NCBI GenBank assembly: GCA_007116135.1
Contig: SKIZ01000123.1
Span: 1-43,127 of the forward strand
Direction of reading: 5' to 3'
DNA: 43,127 nucleotides
Origin: Burkholderiaceae bacterium
GTDB taxonomy: Bacteria > Pseudomonadota > Gammaproteobacteria > Burkholderiales > Burkholderiaceae_B
The notes under the pieces are model-generated. The model ran no database searches, was not told the DNA's origin, and saw nothing but the letters and a program-made list of their open reading frames with translations. Below, piece by piece: positions 36,274 through 43,127 of the stretch. Both the position numbers and the translations under genes were made by a program. Positions within the stretch are counted from its first letter, which is position 1, and every line of letters starts with the position of its first letter.

Positions 36274-36298
36274 AGCCAGAGCTGCCATTAATCTGGCT
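36274..36298. promoter_or_regulatory. Dyad just upstream of the sulfurtransferase gene
   Basis: AGCCAGA (36274-36280) and TCTGGCT (36292-36298) are inverted 7-mers separated by 11 bases, ending 23 bases before the ATG at 36322. They could be an operator or a 5' UTR hairpin. The rest of 36051-36321 shows a smaller CCGGC/GCCGG dyad at 36230-36245 and no gene. Confidence 0.35.
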
Positions 36299-36321
36299 GC
36301 AAGAGACACATAAGGATCATC

Positions 36322-37179
36322 ATGACCTACCAAACATTGATCAGCCCACGAGAGTTGCAGCCCTTATTGGCAAGCCCAACGCCGCCTTTGCTTCTTGATG
36401 CTAGCCATGACCTGTTCGACTCGAAACTTGGCCGTCTCACATATGACACAGGGCATCTGCCCGGTGCGCACTTTGTCTCTATGGAGCGAGACATGGGGGG
36501 GGTGCGCAATGGTCAAAATGGGCGCCATCCCTTGCCATCGCGAGACGATGTGGTGGCCTGGCTCAGGAAACTGGGTGCCAACAATGATCAGCAAATTGTT
36601 GTCTACGACCAGTGTGAGGGCTCATTTGCATCACGCGTCTGGTGGACGATCAAGTGGCTTGGTCATGCCAATGTGGCGGTGCTTGACGGTGGCGCAAGCG
36701 CCTGGCGGGCCGATGGCTTGCCCATGACTCAAGATCAACCGGCGATTCAGGCCGAAGGCGACTTCAGTGACCGCGGGGTGGCGATGCCGACAGTTAGTTA
36801 TGAGGATTTGCTTGAAAACCTCGAGAGCAAAAAATACTTGGTGATCGATGCCCGCTCTGAGGACCGCTTCCGCGGGGAAAATGAAACGTTAGACCCGGTT
36901 GGGGGCCACATCCCCGGCGCCATCAGCCGGTTTTATAAGCACAATCTCAATCCCGACGGTACCTTTAAGTCAATTGAGCAGCTCAAAGAGGAGTTCACAG
37001 CTGCCGCTAGCGGGCGCCAGGCTCAAGCGATGGTCATGCAGTGCGGCTCTGGCGTATCAGCCTGCCACAACCTGTTGGCGCTTGAGCGCATCGGTTTTGG
37101 GGTAGCCCCTTTGTATATCGGCTCATGGAGCGAGTGGTGTTCCCGAGCCGATGCACCGATAGCGACCGGCCCGGCGTGA
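36322..37179 (+). CDS. Thiosulfate/3-mercaptopyruvate sulfurtransferase (two rhodanese domains)
   Basis: This 285-residue protein transfers sulfane sulfur to cyanide or another thiol acceptor in the cytoplasm. It has an inactive N-terminal rhodanese domain (about residues 1-140, with DTGHLPGAHFV) and a catalytic C-terminal domain with VIDARSEDRFRG, GGHIPGAISR and the active-site loop CGSGVSACHN (Cys241). The loop sequence CGSGV(T/S)A favours mercaptopyruvate specificity, as in E. coli SseA. AAGGA lies upstream of the ATG. It is divergent from the AraC gene, and its stop codon sits in the loop of a 12-bp hairpin. Confidence 0.92.
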   Translation: MTYQTLISPRELQPLLASPTPPLLLDASHDLFDSKLGRLTYDTGHLPGAHFVSMERDMGGVRNGQNGRHPLPSRDDVVAWLRKLGANNDQQIVVYDQCEGSFASRVWWTIKWLGHANVAVLDGGASAWRADGLPMTQDQPAIQAEGDFSDRGVAMPTVSYEDLLENLESKKYLVIDARSEDRFRGENETLDPVGGHIPGAISRFYKHNLNPDGTFKSIEQLKEEFTAAASGRQAQAMVMQCGSGVSACHNLLALERIGFGVAPLYIGSWSEWCSRADAPIATGPA

Positions 37180-37193
37180 GGCGGGCCGGTCGC
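37162..37193. terminator. 12-bp GC-rich hairpin spanning the sulfurtransferase stop codon
   Basis: GCGACCGGCCCG (37162-37173) and CGGGCCGGTCGC (37182-37193) form a perfect 12-bp stem. The TGA stop (37177-37179) is inside the 8-base loop. There is no U-run on either strand, so it is not a canonical terminator. It may block read-through between convergent genes or protect mRNA 3' ends. Confidence 0.5.
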
Positions 37194-37202
37194 GCCTCGG
37201 GC

Positions 37203-38306
37203 TTAATTTAAGCGGATGAGATTCCAAGAGTCGTTCAGATCGAAGTACTCAATCGCTTTTGCCTCTGGGTCGATTTTTGACATCTCGATGGTTTGTACGG
37301 CGGGATTGCCATGGGTGCGAAGATAGAACACCTGGTTCTTGAGATCTGACACGGCAGCCCAATAGGTGATCTCGTAACCACCGCCGCCGCCACCAAATCC
37401 ACCCTCGCCCAAGCTAATCAGACCAGGCGGAATATCAAAGTTATTCAAGAAATGAAAGGCTGTGGCCACCTGTTGCTCGGTCGTCTTGTCGGTCGGTGCA
37501 TTGCGCGTCATAAAGAACGCTCGAACAAAGCGTGAGGGCGAGGACCAGTCGCCAGGGATCCCCAGAGTGCCGTAGCCTGAGCTCCACGGTGCAATGGTGG
37601 CATTGTCGAGCTTGATGGCCCCGGGTTCCTTGTTGGAGACGGCGGTGTAGTTCCCCAAGTTGTTCAGGTGCCAATTAAAGTGCGGCGCATTGGTCAGCAC
37701 GCTGGTTGGGTTGTCAGATATCTGCATCTCACCACCGATGAACTCAATGACAATGCTCTGGCCACTGGCGTCATGCAAGGTCAAGTGCAGGTCAACGGTG
37801 CCATTGAAGGCTTTTTGTGGTGAACGGTTAACTTTTATTTGTTTAAAACCCTCGCGCGCCTCATCAACGGTGGCAAAGCTCGTCAATGCGTAGACTAGCA
37901 TCTCGTAGGAGGCGATCGATCTCGCCGATTCAGACGGCGCTACTTCCTGATACTCCGTGATGCCAGGGGCGTAGAGCATACCGCCGGCCAAGCCCTTTTC
38001 ATTTAGTCCATCGACGACAATAGGCAGGCCGAGTGCCGATGCGCCAATTACCGCATACTGGCTCGTCCAATGAAGCCCACTGCCAGCCTTGCCGTCAATT
38101 CCCGTGCCTTTCATCGGCAGGTTACGCGGGATCGCAATGCCACGCGAGTCAATGTCCATTCCGAACTCAAGCGTTCGCCCGTAGACAAATCCGCCGTCTG
38201 ACCCGGGCAATAAAAAGCTCGTGCAGGCCTGTGCTGCAGCCGGACCCAACATCATCAACATTGCCATGCAGCTAGCAAGCCAACGCTTGAGTTTTGTGCT
38301 TTTCAT
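37203..38306 (-). CDS. Exported choloylglycine hydrolase/penicillin V acylase family amidase
   Basis: This 367-residue protein belongs to the Ntn-hydrolase choloylglycine hydrolase family, which cleaves linear amide bonds in bile salts, penicillin V or acyl-homoserine lactones. A signal peptide ends at AAAQA, placing Cys28 (in ACTSFLLPG) at the mature N-terminus, where the family's nucleophile must be. FVYGRTLEFGMDID supplies the expected Arg and Asp, and EITYWAAVSD matches the C-terminal strand. The pre-Cys residues do not form a lipobox. Gram-negative members often act on AHLs, but the substrate here is not shown. It is monocistronic, convergent with the sulfurtransferase. Confidence 0.88.
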   Translation of the reverse strand: MKSTKLKRWLASCMAMLMMLGPAAAQACTSFLLPGSDGGFVYGRTLEFGMDIDSRGIAIPRNLPMKGTGIDGKAGSGLHWTSQYAVIGASALGLPIVVDGLNEKGLAGGMLYAPGITEYQEVAPSESARSIASYEMLVYALTSFATVDEAREGFKQIKVNRSPQKAFNGTVDLHLTLHDASGQSIVIEFIGGEMQISDNPTSVLTNAPHFNWHLNNLGNYTAVSNKEPGAIKLDNATIAPWSSGYGTLGIPGDWSSPSRFVRAFFMTRNAPTDKTTEQQVATAFHFLNNFDIPPGLISLGEGGFGGGGGGYEITYWAAVSDLKNQVFYLRTHGNPAVQTIEMSKIDPEAKAIEYFDLNDSWNLIRLN

Positions 38307-38383
38307 TTTCTCTCCGAGTCGTCAAATAAAACAACCTGCAGTTTAGGTGAAAATTGTGCAAACACATGCACCAAAGGTCCGAT

Positions 38384-38677
38384 TTAGACCTCCAGTATTT
38401 CTTTGACTCGCGTCAGAACCCAAGTGCACTCAAGAGTGCTTAGGTCAAGCGCGATTTCAGGCAAACCTTGTTCGATGCGCGCTAGCGCATCGGTCATGTC
38501 GATGCCAAGCTGCCAGACTTTGCTTTTCGCTTGTTCGGCTAACAATTGCGCCAAGTCTTCGCAAAGGTCGTGGCGCTGTTCGAGCCAAATGCGACTAGCC
38601 GATGGGCGCGGCTGCGAGGCGCGCGTGTAGATCGCGATAAATGATGCTGGTATGTGAATTTGCCGCTCATCAGTCAT
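38384..38677 (-). CDS. Small conserved-looking protein of unknown function
   Basis: I do not recognise this 97-residue protein. It starts MTDERQIHIPASFIAIY, has a cytosolic profile without membrane segment or signal peptide, and contains predicted helices around residues 32-68. No metal or nucleotide motif is visible. The ATG at 38677 is preferred over an upstream TTG at 38683. It is transcribed toward the amidase gene and divergent from the PaiB-like gene, with 131 bases between. Its codon usage resembles its neighbours, which is the main reason to call it real. Confidence 0.65.
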   Translation of the reverse strand: MTDERQIHIPASFIAIYTRASQPRPSASRIWLEQRHDLCEDLAQLLAEQAKSKVWQLGIDMTDALARIEQGLPEIALDLSTLECTWVLTRVKEILEV

Positions 38678-38808
38678 GATCAATCCGTGGCCGCTTTGTT
38701 TGTGAAGGCGTCTTTATCTGGATTCGCTAGGTGATCACCACTGCGCTTAGGTGCTATAAGTTCAGTGTGGTCACAGGCGCAGTTGCCTGGCTTTTTACTG
38801 ATTAAACC

Positions 38809-39456
38809 ATGTACACACCAAAACATTTTTCGGCCCCATCGAGTGAAAGCTTGCAGGCCTTGGTCAGTCGTTACCCGTTGGCGCAGCTAGTTACCTCTGA
38901 TGCGAGTGGGCTTTGGTGCTGCAACCCGATACCGTTGTATGCGCCATCGGGGCTCGAGGTCGGTTCGCGCCTTGTTGGTCATGTGGCCAAGGCCAATCCG
39001 CTTTGGCAGCACCACAGTTCGGTGCTCGCGATTTTTACGGGGCCGCAAACCTACATTACCCCAAACGCTTATCCCAGTAAGTTGGAGCACCACAAAGTGG
39101 TCCCGACCTATAACTACGCCACTGTACAGGTTCGCGGTGAATTGATTGCGTATACCGATGCGCCGCGCAAGCTGCAGGTCGTGAGCATACTGACTGATCA
39201 CTTCGAACAAAGCCAACCCAAGCCCTGGGCGGTCAACGACGCACCAGCCGATTTTGTGCAGACCAATCTTGATGCGATCGTTGCCATTGAGATTTTGATT
39301 CAGTCTGTAGAGGGTAAATTCAAATGGAGCCAGAATCGATCGCAGGCTGACCAAGCCGGTGTGGCTCAATACCTAACTGAAAACGATCAGGCGCATGATC
39401 ACTTGTTCATGTGCCAACTCATGCAAGCCGACACGGATCGAACCAAGCCGAAGTGA
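38809..39456 (+). CDS. PaiB-like FMN-binding protein
   Basis: This 215-residue protein matches the PaiB family (FMN-binding split-barrel, named for a Bacillus regulator of sporulation and protease genes). Family motifs are TPKHF at the start, YITPNAYPSK, VVPTYNYATVQVRGEL and the C-terminal EGKFKWSQNRSQADQAG. Whether these proteins act as regulators or flavoenzymes in proteobacteria is unclear. It is followed nine bases later by a second flavoprotein gene, the nitronate monooxygenase homologue, probably as an operon. Confidence 0.9.
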   Translation: MYTPKHFSAPSSESLQALVSRYPLAQLVTSDASGLWCCNPIPLYAPSGLEVGSRLVGHVAKANPLWQHHSSVLAIFTGPQTYITPNAYPSKLEHHKVVPTYNYATVQVRGELIAYTDAPRKLQVVSILTDHFEQSQPKPWAVNDAPADFVQTNLDAIVAIEILIQSVEGKFKWSQNRSQADQAGVAQYLTENDQAHDHLFMCQLMQADTDRTKPK

Positions 39457-39465
39457 TAATTGACA

Positions 39466-40437
39466 ATGAATGACAACCATTTGCCCCAAGCCTTGCGTAA
39501 TTTAGCGCTGCCAGTAATTGCCTCGCCCATGTTTACGGTGAGCTATCCCGAGCTGGTGCTCGCGCAATGTAAGGCGGGGATTGTCGGATCGTTTCCGGCG
39601 CTAAATGCTCGGCCCGCTCAGATGCTTGATCAGTGGTTAACTGACATCAACGAAGCTTTGTTGCAGTTCAAGCAAGACAACCCCGATAAGCGAGTCGGTC
39701 CGATTGCCGTTAATCAAATCGTGCATGGATCCAATGAGCGACTTGATGCCGATGTGCAGACATGCGTCAAGCACAAGGTGCCGATTTTGATCACGTCATT
39801 GCGTGCGCCCGTGCCTGAGTTGATTCAAGCAGTTCACGCCTACGGTGGCATCGTGCTGCACGATGTCATCAACATGCGCCACGCCGCTAAAGCGCTCCAA
39901 GCCGGTGTCGATGGCTTGATCGTGGTGGCTGCTGGCGCAGGGGGTCATGCCGGCGCGCAGTCACCATTTGCATTGGTTGGCGAGTTGCGGCGGCACTATC
40001 AAGGTCCCGTGGTGTTGTCCGGCGCGATCTCCACAGGGGCGTCGATTTTGGCGGCCCAAGCCATGGGGGCGGACTTAGCCTATATCGGCACCCGTTTTAT
40101 CGCCAGCAGCGAAGCGCATGCGGTGCAAGACTACAAAGAAGCCATTGTTCGAGCCGGGGCCTCAGACATCATCTACACCGACTTTTTTACTGGGGTGCGT
40201 GGCAATTACATCCGCGAAAGCATTGAAAAGGCAGGCCTTGACCCAGATAACTTGCCCGTGCCTGAGCGAGGCATGAGTTTTTCATCGGGGTCATCAAAGC
40301 CCAAGAGCTGGAAAGACATCTGGGGTGCTGGCCAGGGTGTGGGACAAATTGAAGACATCGTGCCTGTGGCACAGATCGTGGCCCGGTTGCAAACGGAGTA
40401 CCAAGCCGCACGCCAGCGTCTCTTTAACGACGCTTAA
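39466..40437 (+). CDS. Nitronate monooxygenase / 2-nitropropane dioxygenase family protein
   Basis: This 323-residue FMN-dependent TIM barrel would oxidise nitronates such as propionate 3-nitronate. It has PVIASPMFTVSYPELVLAQ at the N-terminus, the FMN-phosphate and active-site region AAGAGGHAGAQSPF with the expected His, VVLSGAISTGASI and MGADLAYIGTRFIAS. ATG 39466 is chosen; TTG at 39460 is in frame. The 3' end overlaps the convergent methyltransferase gene by 14 bases. Substrate specificity within the family is not certain. Confidence 0.92.
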   Translation: MNDNHLPQALRNLALPVIASPMFTVSYPELVLAQCKAGIVGSFPALNARPAQMLDQWLTDINEALLQFKQDNPDKRVGPIAVNQIVHGSNERLDADVQTCVKHKVPILITSLRAPVPELIQAVHAYGGIVLHDVINMRHAAKALQAGVDGLIVVAAGAGGHAGAQSPFALVGELRRHYQGPVVLSGAISTGASILAAQAMGADLAYIGTRFIASSEAHAVQDYKEAIVRAGASDIIYTDFFTGVRGNYIRESIEKAGLDPDNLPVPERGMSFSSGSSKPKSWKDIWGAGQGVGQIEDIVPVAQIVARLQTEYQAARQRLFNDA

Positions 40438-41329
40438 TGGATTGCACGCTGATGCGGGTTTCGCCAGCTTGGCGTCGGATGGCGCTGCGCCAGGCGTGGC
40501 CATAGGCAATTTCCAGTGTCAGCGTCAATTTGCCATCGGCGCCTCGATTGGCTGCCAAGGCCTCTAGCAGCTTGGCACGCCAATTCGGGGTGGTCAGTGT
40601 TGTGCGGCGTTGCGGGTGGGGATTGCCGCCGAGTGCTCGGGCATCGGCTAAGAGCTTATTGGCATCGTCATAAGTTAACGTGATCGTTTCTTGATCCATC
40701 ACCGGATCGCTAAAGCCATACTCGATCATGAGGTCGCCGAGATCGTGCATGTCTACCAACGGCAGCGTTGCCGAGTCAAGACCGGCCTGGGTGACTGCTG
40801 TACGCAACTCCTGTGCTGTTGCCGGACCAAAACTGCTAAAGAAAGCCAGAGCGCCGGGCCTCAAAAGGCGCGACCACTCGCGCAGCACATCGTGCGGTTC
40901 AGGGTGCCAGTGAATGGCCAAGTTCGACCAAATCAGATCAAATGATTCGGCGGGCAAAGTGGTCTGGCTCAAATCAGCGCAAACCCACTTTGTTCGATGC
41001 TTCGCTGACCAAAGCGCGCGCAGACGCTGCGGCCAGGATCGTGTCTGACGCGTCTTGGCCAACTCCAATAGTTGCGGGCTATGGTCTAGCCCGACCAATT
41101 GGGCGTTGGGGTAGCGTTCTCGCAGCATGGTCAGGCGACGACCGACGCCACAACCGGCATCCAAAATCCAACCCGGATCGAGCCGGATCAGATTTAAGCG
41201 GCTAAGCATCCGCTGGGCGATCTCGCCATACAGAAACTCAGCTGTGGCCATCTCGGCGCGCCGCTCGAACTGACGCCGTACATCGGTTTTGCTAATGGCA
41301 AGGCTGCCGTGCTCGGACAATTGGCTCAT
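40424..41329 (-). CDS. bioC: BioC-like SAM-dependent methyltransferase
   Basis: This 301-residue class I methyltransferase resembles BioC, which methylates malonyl-ACP to start pimelate synthesis for biotin. It has KTDVRRQFERRA at the start, the SAM-binding ILDAGCGVGRRL, VGLDHSPQLLELA, and SFDLIWSNLAIHWHPEP with FFSSFGPATAQELRTA, all BioC-like. No other bio gene is in the window, so the pathway assignment rests on sequence alone. It is divergent from the ComF-like gene. Confidence 0.82.
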   Translation of the reverse strand: MSQLSEHGSLAISKTDVRRQFERRAEMATAEFLYGEIAQRMLSRLNLIRLDPGWILDAGCGVGRRLTMLRERYPNAQLVGLDHSPQLLELAKTRQTRSWPQRLRALWSAKHRTKWVCADLSQTTLPAESFDLIWSNLAIHWHPEPHDVLREWSRLLRPGALAFFSSFGPATAQELRTAVTQAGLDSATLPLVDMHDLGDLMIEYGFSDPVMDQETITLTYDDANKLLADARALGGNPHPQRRTTLTTPNWRAKLLEALAANRGADGKLTLTLEIAYGHAWRSAIRRQAGETRISVQSIKRR

Positions 41330-41409
41330 GGGCTGAATTTAACCATGGTTGTCCATTGGATAATGACCAGAACCTTTTCGCTTTGCATGAATTCCCATCG
41401 ATTTTGCCC

Positions 41410-42105
41410 ATGCGTATTTTGTTTGACCGCATTCCCAGCGTTTGTCCGTTATGCCAGCTTGCCGCGCGTGGCGGCCATTTATGCCGAGGTTGCGAGCATC
41501 AATGGTTTGAGCAGCGCCAGCAGCGTGCCCTATGTCGCAGCTGCGGCGAGGATTTGCCTGCTCTGTGGGCGACAGCTTGCCAGTGCGCTCGGTGTCGCGT
41601 GCAACCGCGAAAGTTTGCCGCCTTGGTTTGCGCTTTGGACTATGGTGTTGGCGGGCAAGCGCTCGTACAAATGTATAAAACGCAACGCCAGCTCGCCTTG
41701 GCGGCCCTGCTCGGCGCGCTGATGGCGCGCGCAGTGCGGCCCGTATTACGCCAATATCGGCCCTGCGCCTGGGTGCCGGTGCCCGCGAGCCAGGCACGTC
41801 TTATGCGTAACGGTTTCAGCCCAGCCCAGCAGCTGGCTCGAGTCGTCGCCGGACACACAGCCATCGCCTGGCGTCTTGACTGGTTGCGCCTAGCTAGTGA
41901 GGGCGCGCCACAGAAACGGCTCAGTCGACACGAGCGAGAAGTCGCGGTCATAGATCGGTTTGTCGCTCATAGCGCTGTGCGCAACCGGTGCATAGGCGTC
42001 ATTGACGACGTGGTCACCACAGGTAGCACCGCAGATGCGACTGCAGGTGCTTTAAAAGCAGCCGGCGCCACCGAGGTGATTGTGCTGGCCTGCGCACGCG
42101 CCTAG
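41410..42105 (+). CDS. ComF-family phosphoribosyltransferase-like protein
   Basis: This 231-residue protein has an N-terminal zinc-ribbon-like region with repeated CxxC pairs (CPLC, CRGC, CRSC, CARC) and a C-terminal phosphoribosyltransferase domain with the PRPP motif GVIDDVVTTGSTADAT and WVPVPASQARLMRNGFSPAQ. Homologues include ComF of competent bacteria and GntX of E. coli, linked to DNA uptake or uncertain roles. ATG 41410 is used; a TTG at 41356 would add 18 residues. No other competence gene is nearby. Confidence 0.9.
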   Translation: MRILFDRIPSVCPLCQLAARGGHLCRGCEHQWFEQRQQRALCRSCGEDLPALWATACQCARCRVQPRKFAALVCALDYGVGGQALVQMYKTQRQLALAALLGALMARAVRPVLRQYRPCAWVPVPASQARLMRNGFSPAQQLARVVAGHTAIAWRLDWLRLASEGAPQKRLSRHEREVAVIDRFVAHSAVRNRCIGVIDDVVTTGSTADATAGALKAAGATEVIVLACARA

Positions 42106-42122
42106 GCACGCCTGTGATCTGG

Positions 42123-42128
42123 CACAAT
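42123..42128 (+). promoter_or_regulatory. Candidate -10 element just before trmL
   Basis: CACAAT ends seven bases before the trmL ATG (42136), so transcription could start at the start codon. No Shine-Dalgarno is visible in the short gap after the ComF-like gene, and the -35 is poor. Confidence 0.3.
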
Positions 42129-42135
42129 CTGCCCC

Positions 42136-42606
42136 ATGTTTCATGTCATCTTGGTCGAGCCGGAGATCCCCCCCAATACCGGCAATGTGATTCGGCTATG
42201 TGCCAATGCTGGCGCACAGCTTCATTTGGTGCGCCCGCTAGGCTTTGAGATCGATGACCGGCGAATGCGTCGCGCGGGGCTTGATTATCACGAGTGGCAA
42301 CCGTTAAAGGTCCATGACACGCTGTCAGAGGCTTTGGCAAGCACCGGGGTGCCTGCGCAGCGACAGTTTGCCCTGACAACGCATGGCCAGCGCCTGATTC
42401 ATCAGGTGCGGTTTGAGCCGTCTGATGTTTTTGTGTTTGGGCGCGAGACATCGGGCCTGTCGAGCGATCAACGAGCCTTGTTTGAGCCGCAACAATGGAT
42501 CCGTTTGCCGATGCGCGCCGGACAACGCAGTTTGAACCTGTCGAATTCGGTTGCAGTGACGGTCTATGAGGCTTGGCGTCAGTTGGGCTACGAGCAAGGT
42601 GTGTAG
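42136..42606 (+). CDS. trmL: tRNA (cytidine/uridine-2'-O)-methyltransferase TrmL
   Basis: TrmL methylates the 2'-OH of the wobble nucleotide in tRNA-Leu isoacceptors. The 156-residue SPOUT enzyme has [19 protein letters not shown] at the N-terminus, [11 protein letters not shown], and the knot-forming [20 protein letters not shown], close to full-length E. coli TrmL. It is followed by convergent gpsA four bases later. Confidence 0.96.
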   Translation: MFHVILVEPEIPPNTGNVIRLCANAGAQLHLVRPLGFEIDDRRMRRAGLDYHEWQPLKVHDTLSEALASTGVPAQRQFALTTHGQRLIHQVRFEPSDVFVFGRETSGLSSDQRALFEPQQWIRLPMRAGQRSLNLSNSVAVTVYEAWRQLGYEQGV

Positions 42607-42610
42607 CCGC

Positions 42611-43127
42611 TCACTCTGGCGCCGCCGCCCGCGTCATGAGTCGCTCGACCGCTTCGGCCGGTGAGATGTCACCAAATAACGTGTCTGACACCGCTTGGGC
42701 GATGGGCATCGGAATGGCTAGTGCAGATGCCCGTGCCAGTACGGCCTGAACGCAACGTGCACCCTCGGCAGTGGTGCCGTCGGACAAAATACCCTCGAGC
42801 GACTCCCCAGCGCCTATGCGAAGACCAAGCTGGCGATTGCGCGAGAGCTCGCCAGTGGCGGTGAGCACCAAGTCCCCCAGGCCCGTGAGTCCGGCAAATG
42901 TGGCCGGGCTCGCACCAAGAGCCGCACCGAACCGGGTCATTTCGGCTAACCCGCGAGTAATGAGCGCGGCGCGCGCATTGCTGCCCAAACCAAGGGCATC
43001 AGAGATCCCGCAGGCAATTGCCATGATGTTTTTAAGCGCCCCGCCGACTTCGACCCCGACCACGTCGTTTGAGCCGTAGATTCGCATCTGTTGACTGTGA
43101 AACACCTCGGTGACATAGTCGCGAAGG
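42611..43127 (-). CDS. gpsA: Glycerol-3-phosphate dehydrogenase [NAD(P)+], C-terminal part (cut by window edge)
   Basis: GpsA reduces dihydroxyacetone phosphate to sn-glycerol-3-phosphate for phospholipid synthesis. The visible 172 codons cover the helical C-terminal domain: [21 protein letters not shown] with the catalytic Lys, [34 protein letters not shown], and [13 protein letters not shown]. The Rossmann domain lies beyond the right edge. The reading frame is open to base 43127. Confidence 0.95.
   Translation of the reverse strand, partial: LRDYVTEVFHSQQMRIYGSNDVVGVEVGGALKNIMAIACGISDALGLGSNARAALITRGLAEMTRFGAALGASPATFAGLTGLGDLVLTATGELSRNRQLGLRIGAGESLEGILSDGTTAEGARCVQAVLARASALAIPMPIAQAVSDTLFGDISPAEAVERLMTRAAAPE

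Overview
The window reads as a chromosomal segment of a betaproteobacterium in Burkholderiales, most likely Alcaligenaceae (relatives of Bordetella and Achromobacter) with moderate GC. The reasons are gene order and protein features: gltBD followed by mlaFEDAC, an ABC-2 pair, a BolA-like gene, murA and hisG; a his operon running into a HIT gene, tatABC and petABC-sspAB; a cytochrome c oxidase subunit II fused to a cytochrome c domain; and a short-form HisG. No plasmid, prophage, CRISPR array or intact insertion sequence is visible.

Layout. 1-1.65 kb (minus): start of coxA and complete coxB, with a good sigma70 promoter near 1.8 kb. 1.9-5.2 kb: a DUF4743/Nudix hydrolase convergent with a large CPA1 cation/proton antiporter that carries a C-terminal cyclic-nucleotide-binding domain. 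5.2-6.15 kb (minus): rpoH, preceded by a perfect CIRCE element (HrcA operator). 6.3-7.1 kb: a RAYT-type transposase homologue whose catalytic residues look lost, followed by a REP-like hairpin. 7.2-13.4 kb: gltB-gltD. 13.4-18.9 kb: mlaF-E-D-A-C without mlaB, an ABC-2 exporter and ibaG. 18.9-25.9 kb: murA and hisG-D-B-H-A-F-I-E with hisC missing. 25.9-27.8 kb: HIT protein and tatABC. 27.8-29.3 kb: a divergent LysR/XRE regulator pair with well-formed operators. 29.3-33.7 kb: Nif3-like protein, mscL (convergent) and petABC, closed by a strong terminator. 33.7-34.9 kb: sspA-sspB and tRNA-Thr(TGT). 35.0-40.4 kb: a more accessory stretch with an AraC regulator, a sulfurtransferase, an exported choloylglycine hydrolase-family amidase, a small unknown protein, a PaiB-like flavoprotein and a nitronate monooxygenase-like protein. 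40.4-43.1 kb: BioC-like methyltransferase, ComF-like phosphoribosyltransferase, trmL and the C-terminal part of gpsA.

Functionally the window is mostly housekeeping: respiration (coxAB, petABC), nitrogen assimilation (gltBD), histidine synthesis, envelope lipid transport (mla, murA), Tat export, whose likely substrates include the Rieske protein encoded here, and proteolysis and stress control (rpoH with CIRCE, sspAB). Translational coupling is common: many junctions in the mla, ABC, murA-hisG and hisA-tatC stretches are 4-base overlaps.

I see no complete undescribed multi-gene system. The best leads are the CIRCE element controlling rpoH, the apparently domesticated RAYT protein with its adjacent palindrome, the absence of hisC and mlaB from clusters that usually contain them, a perfect hairpin abutting the antiporter start codon, and several strong dyads in the regulator-rich intergenic regions. 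There is no gene-free stretch longer than 300 bases; the longest is 36051-36321 (271 bases), which holds two dyads.
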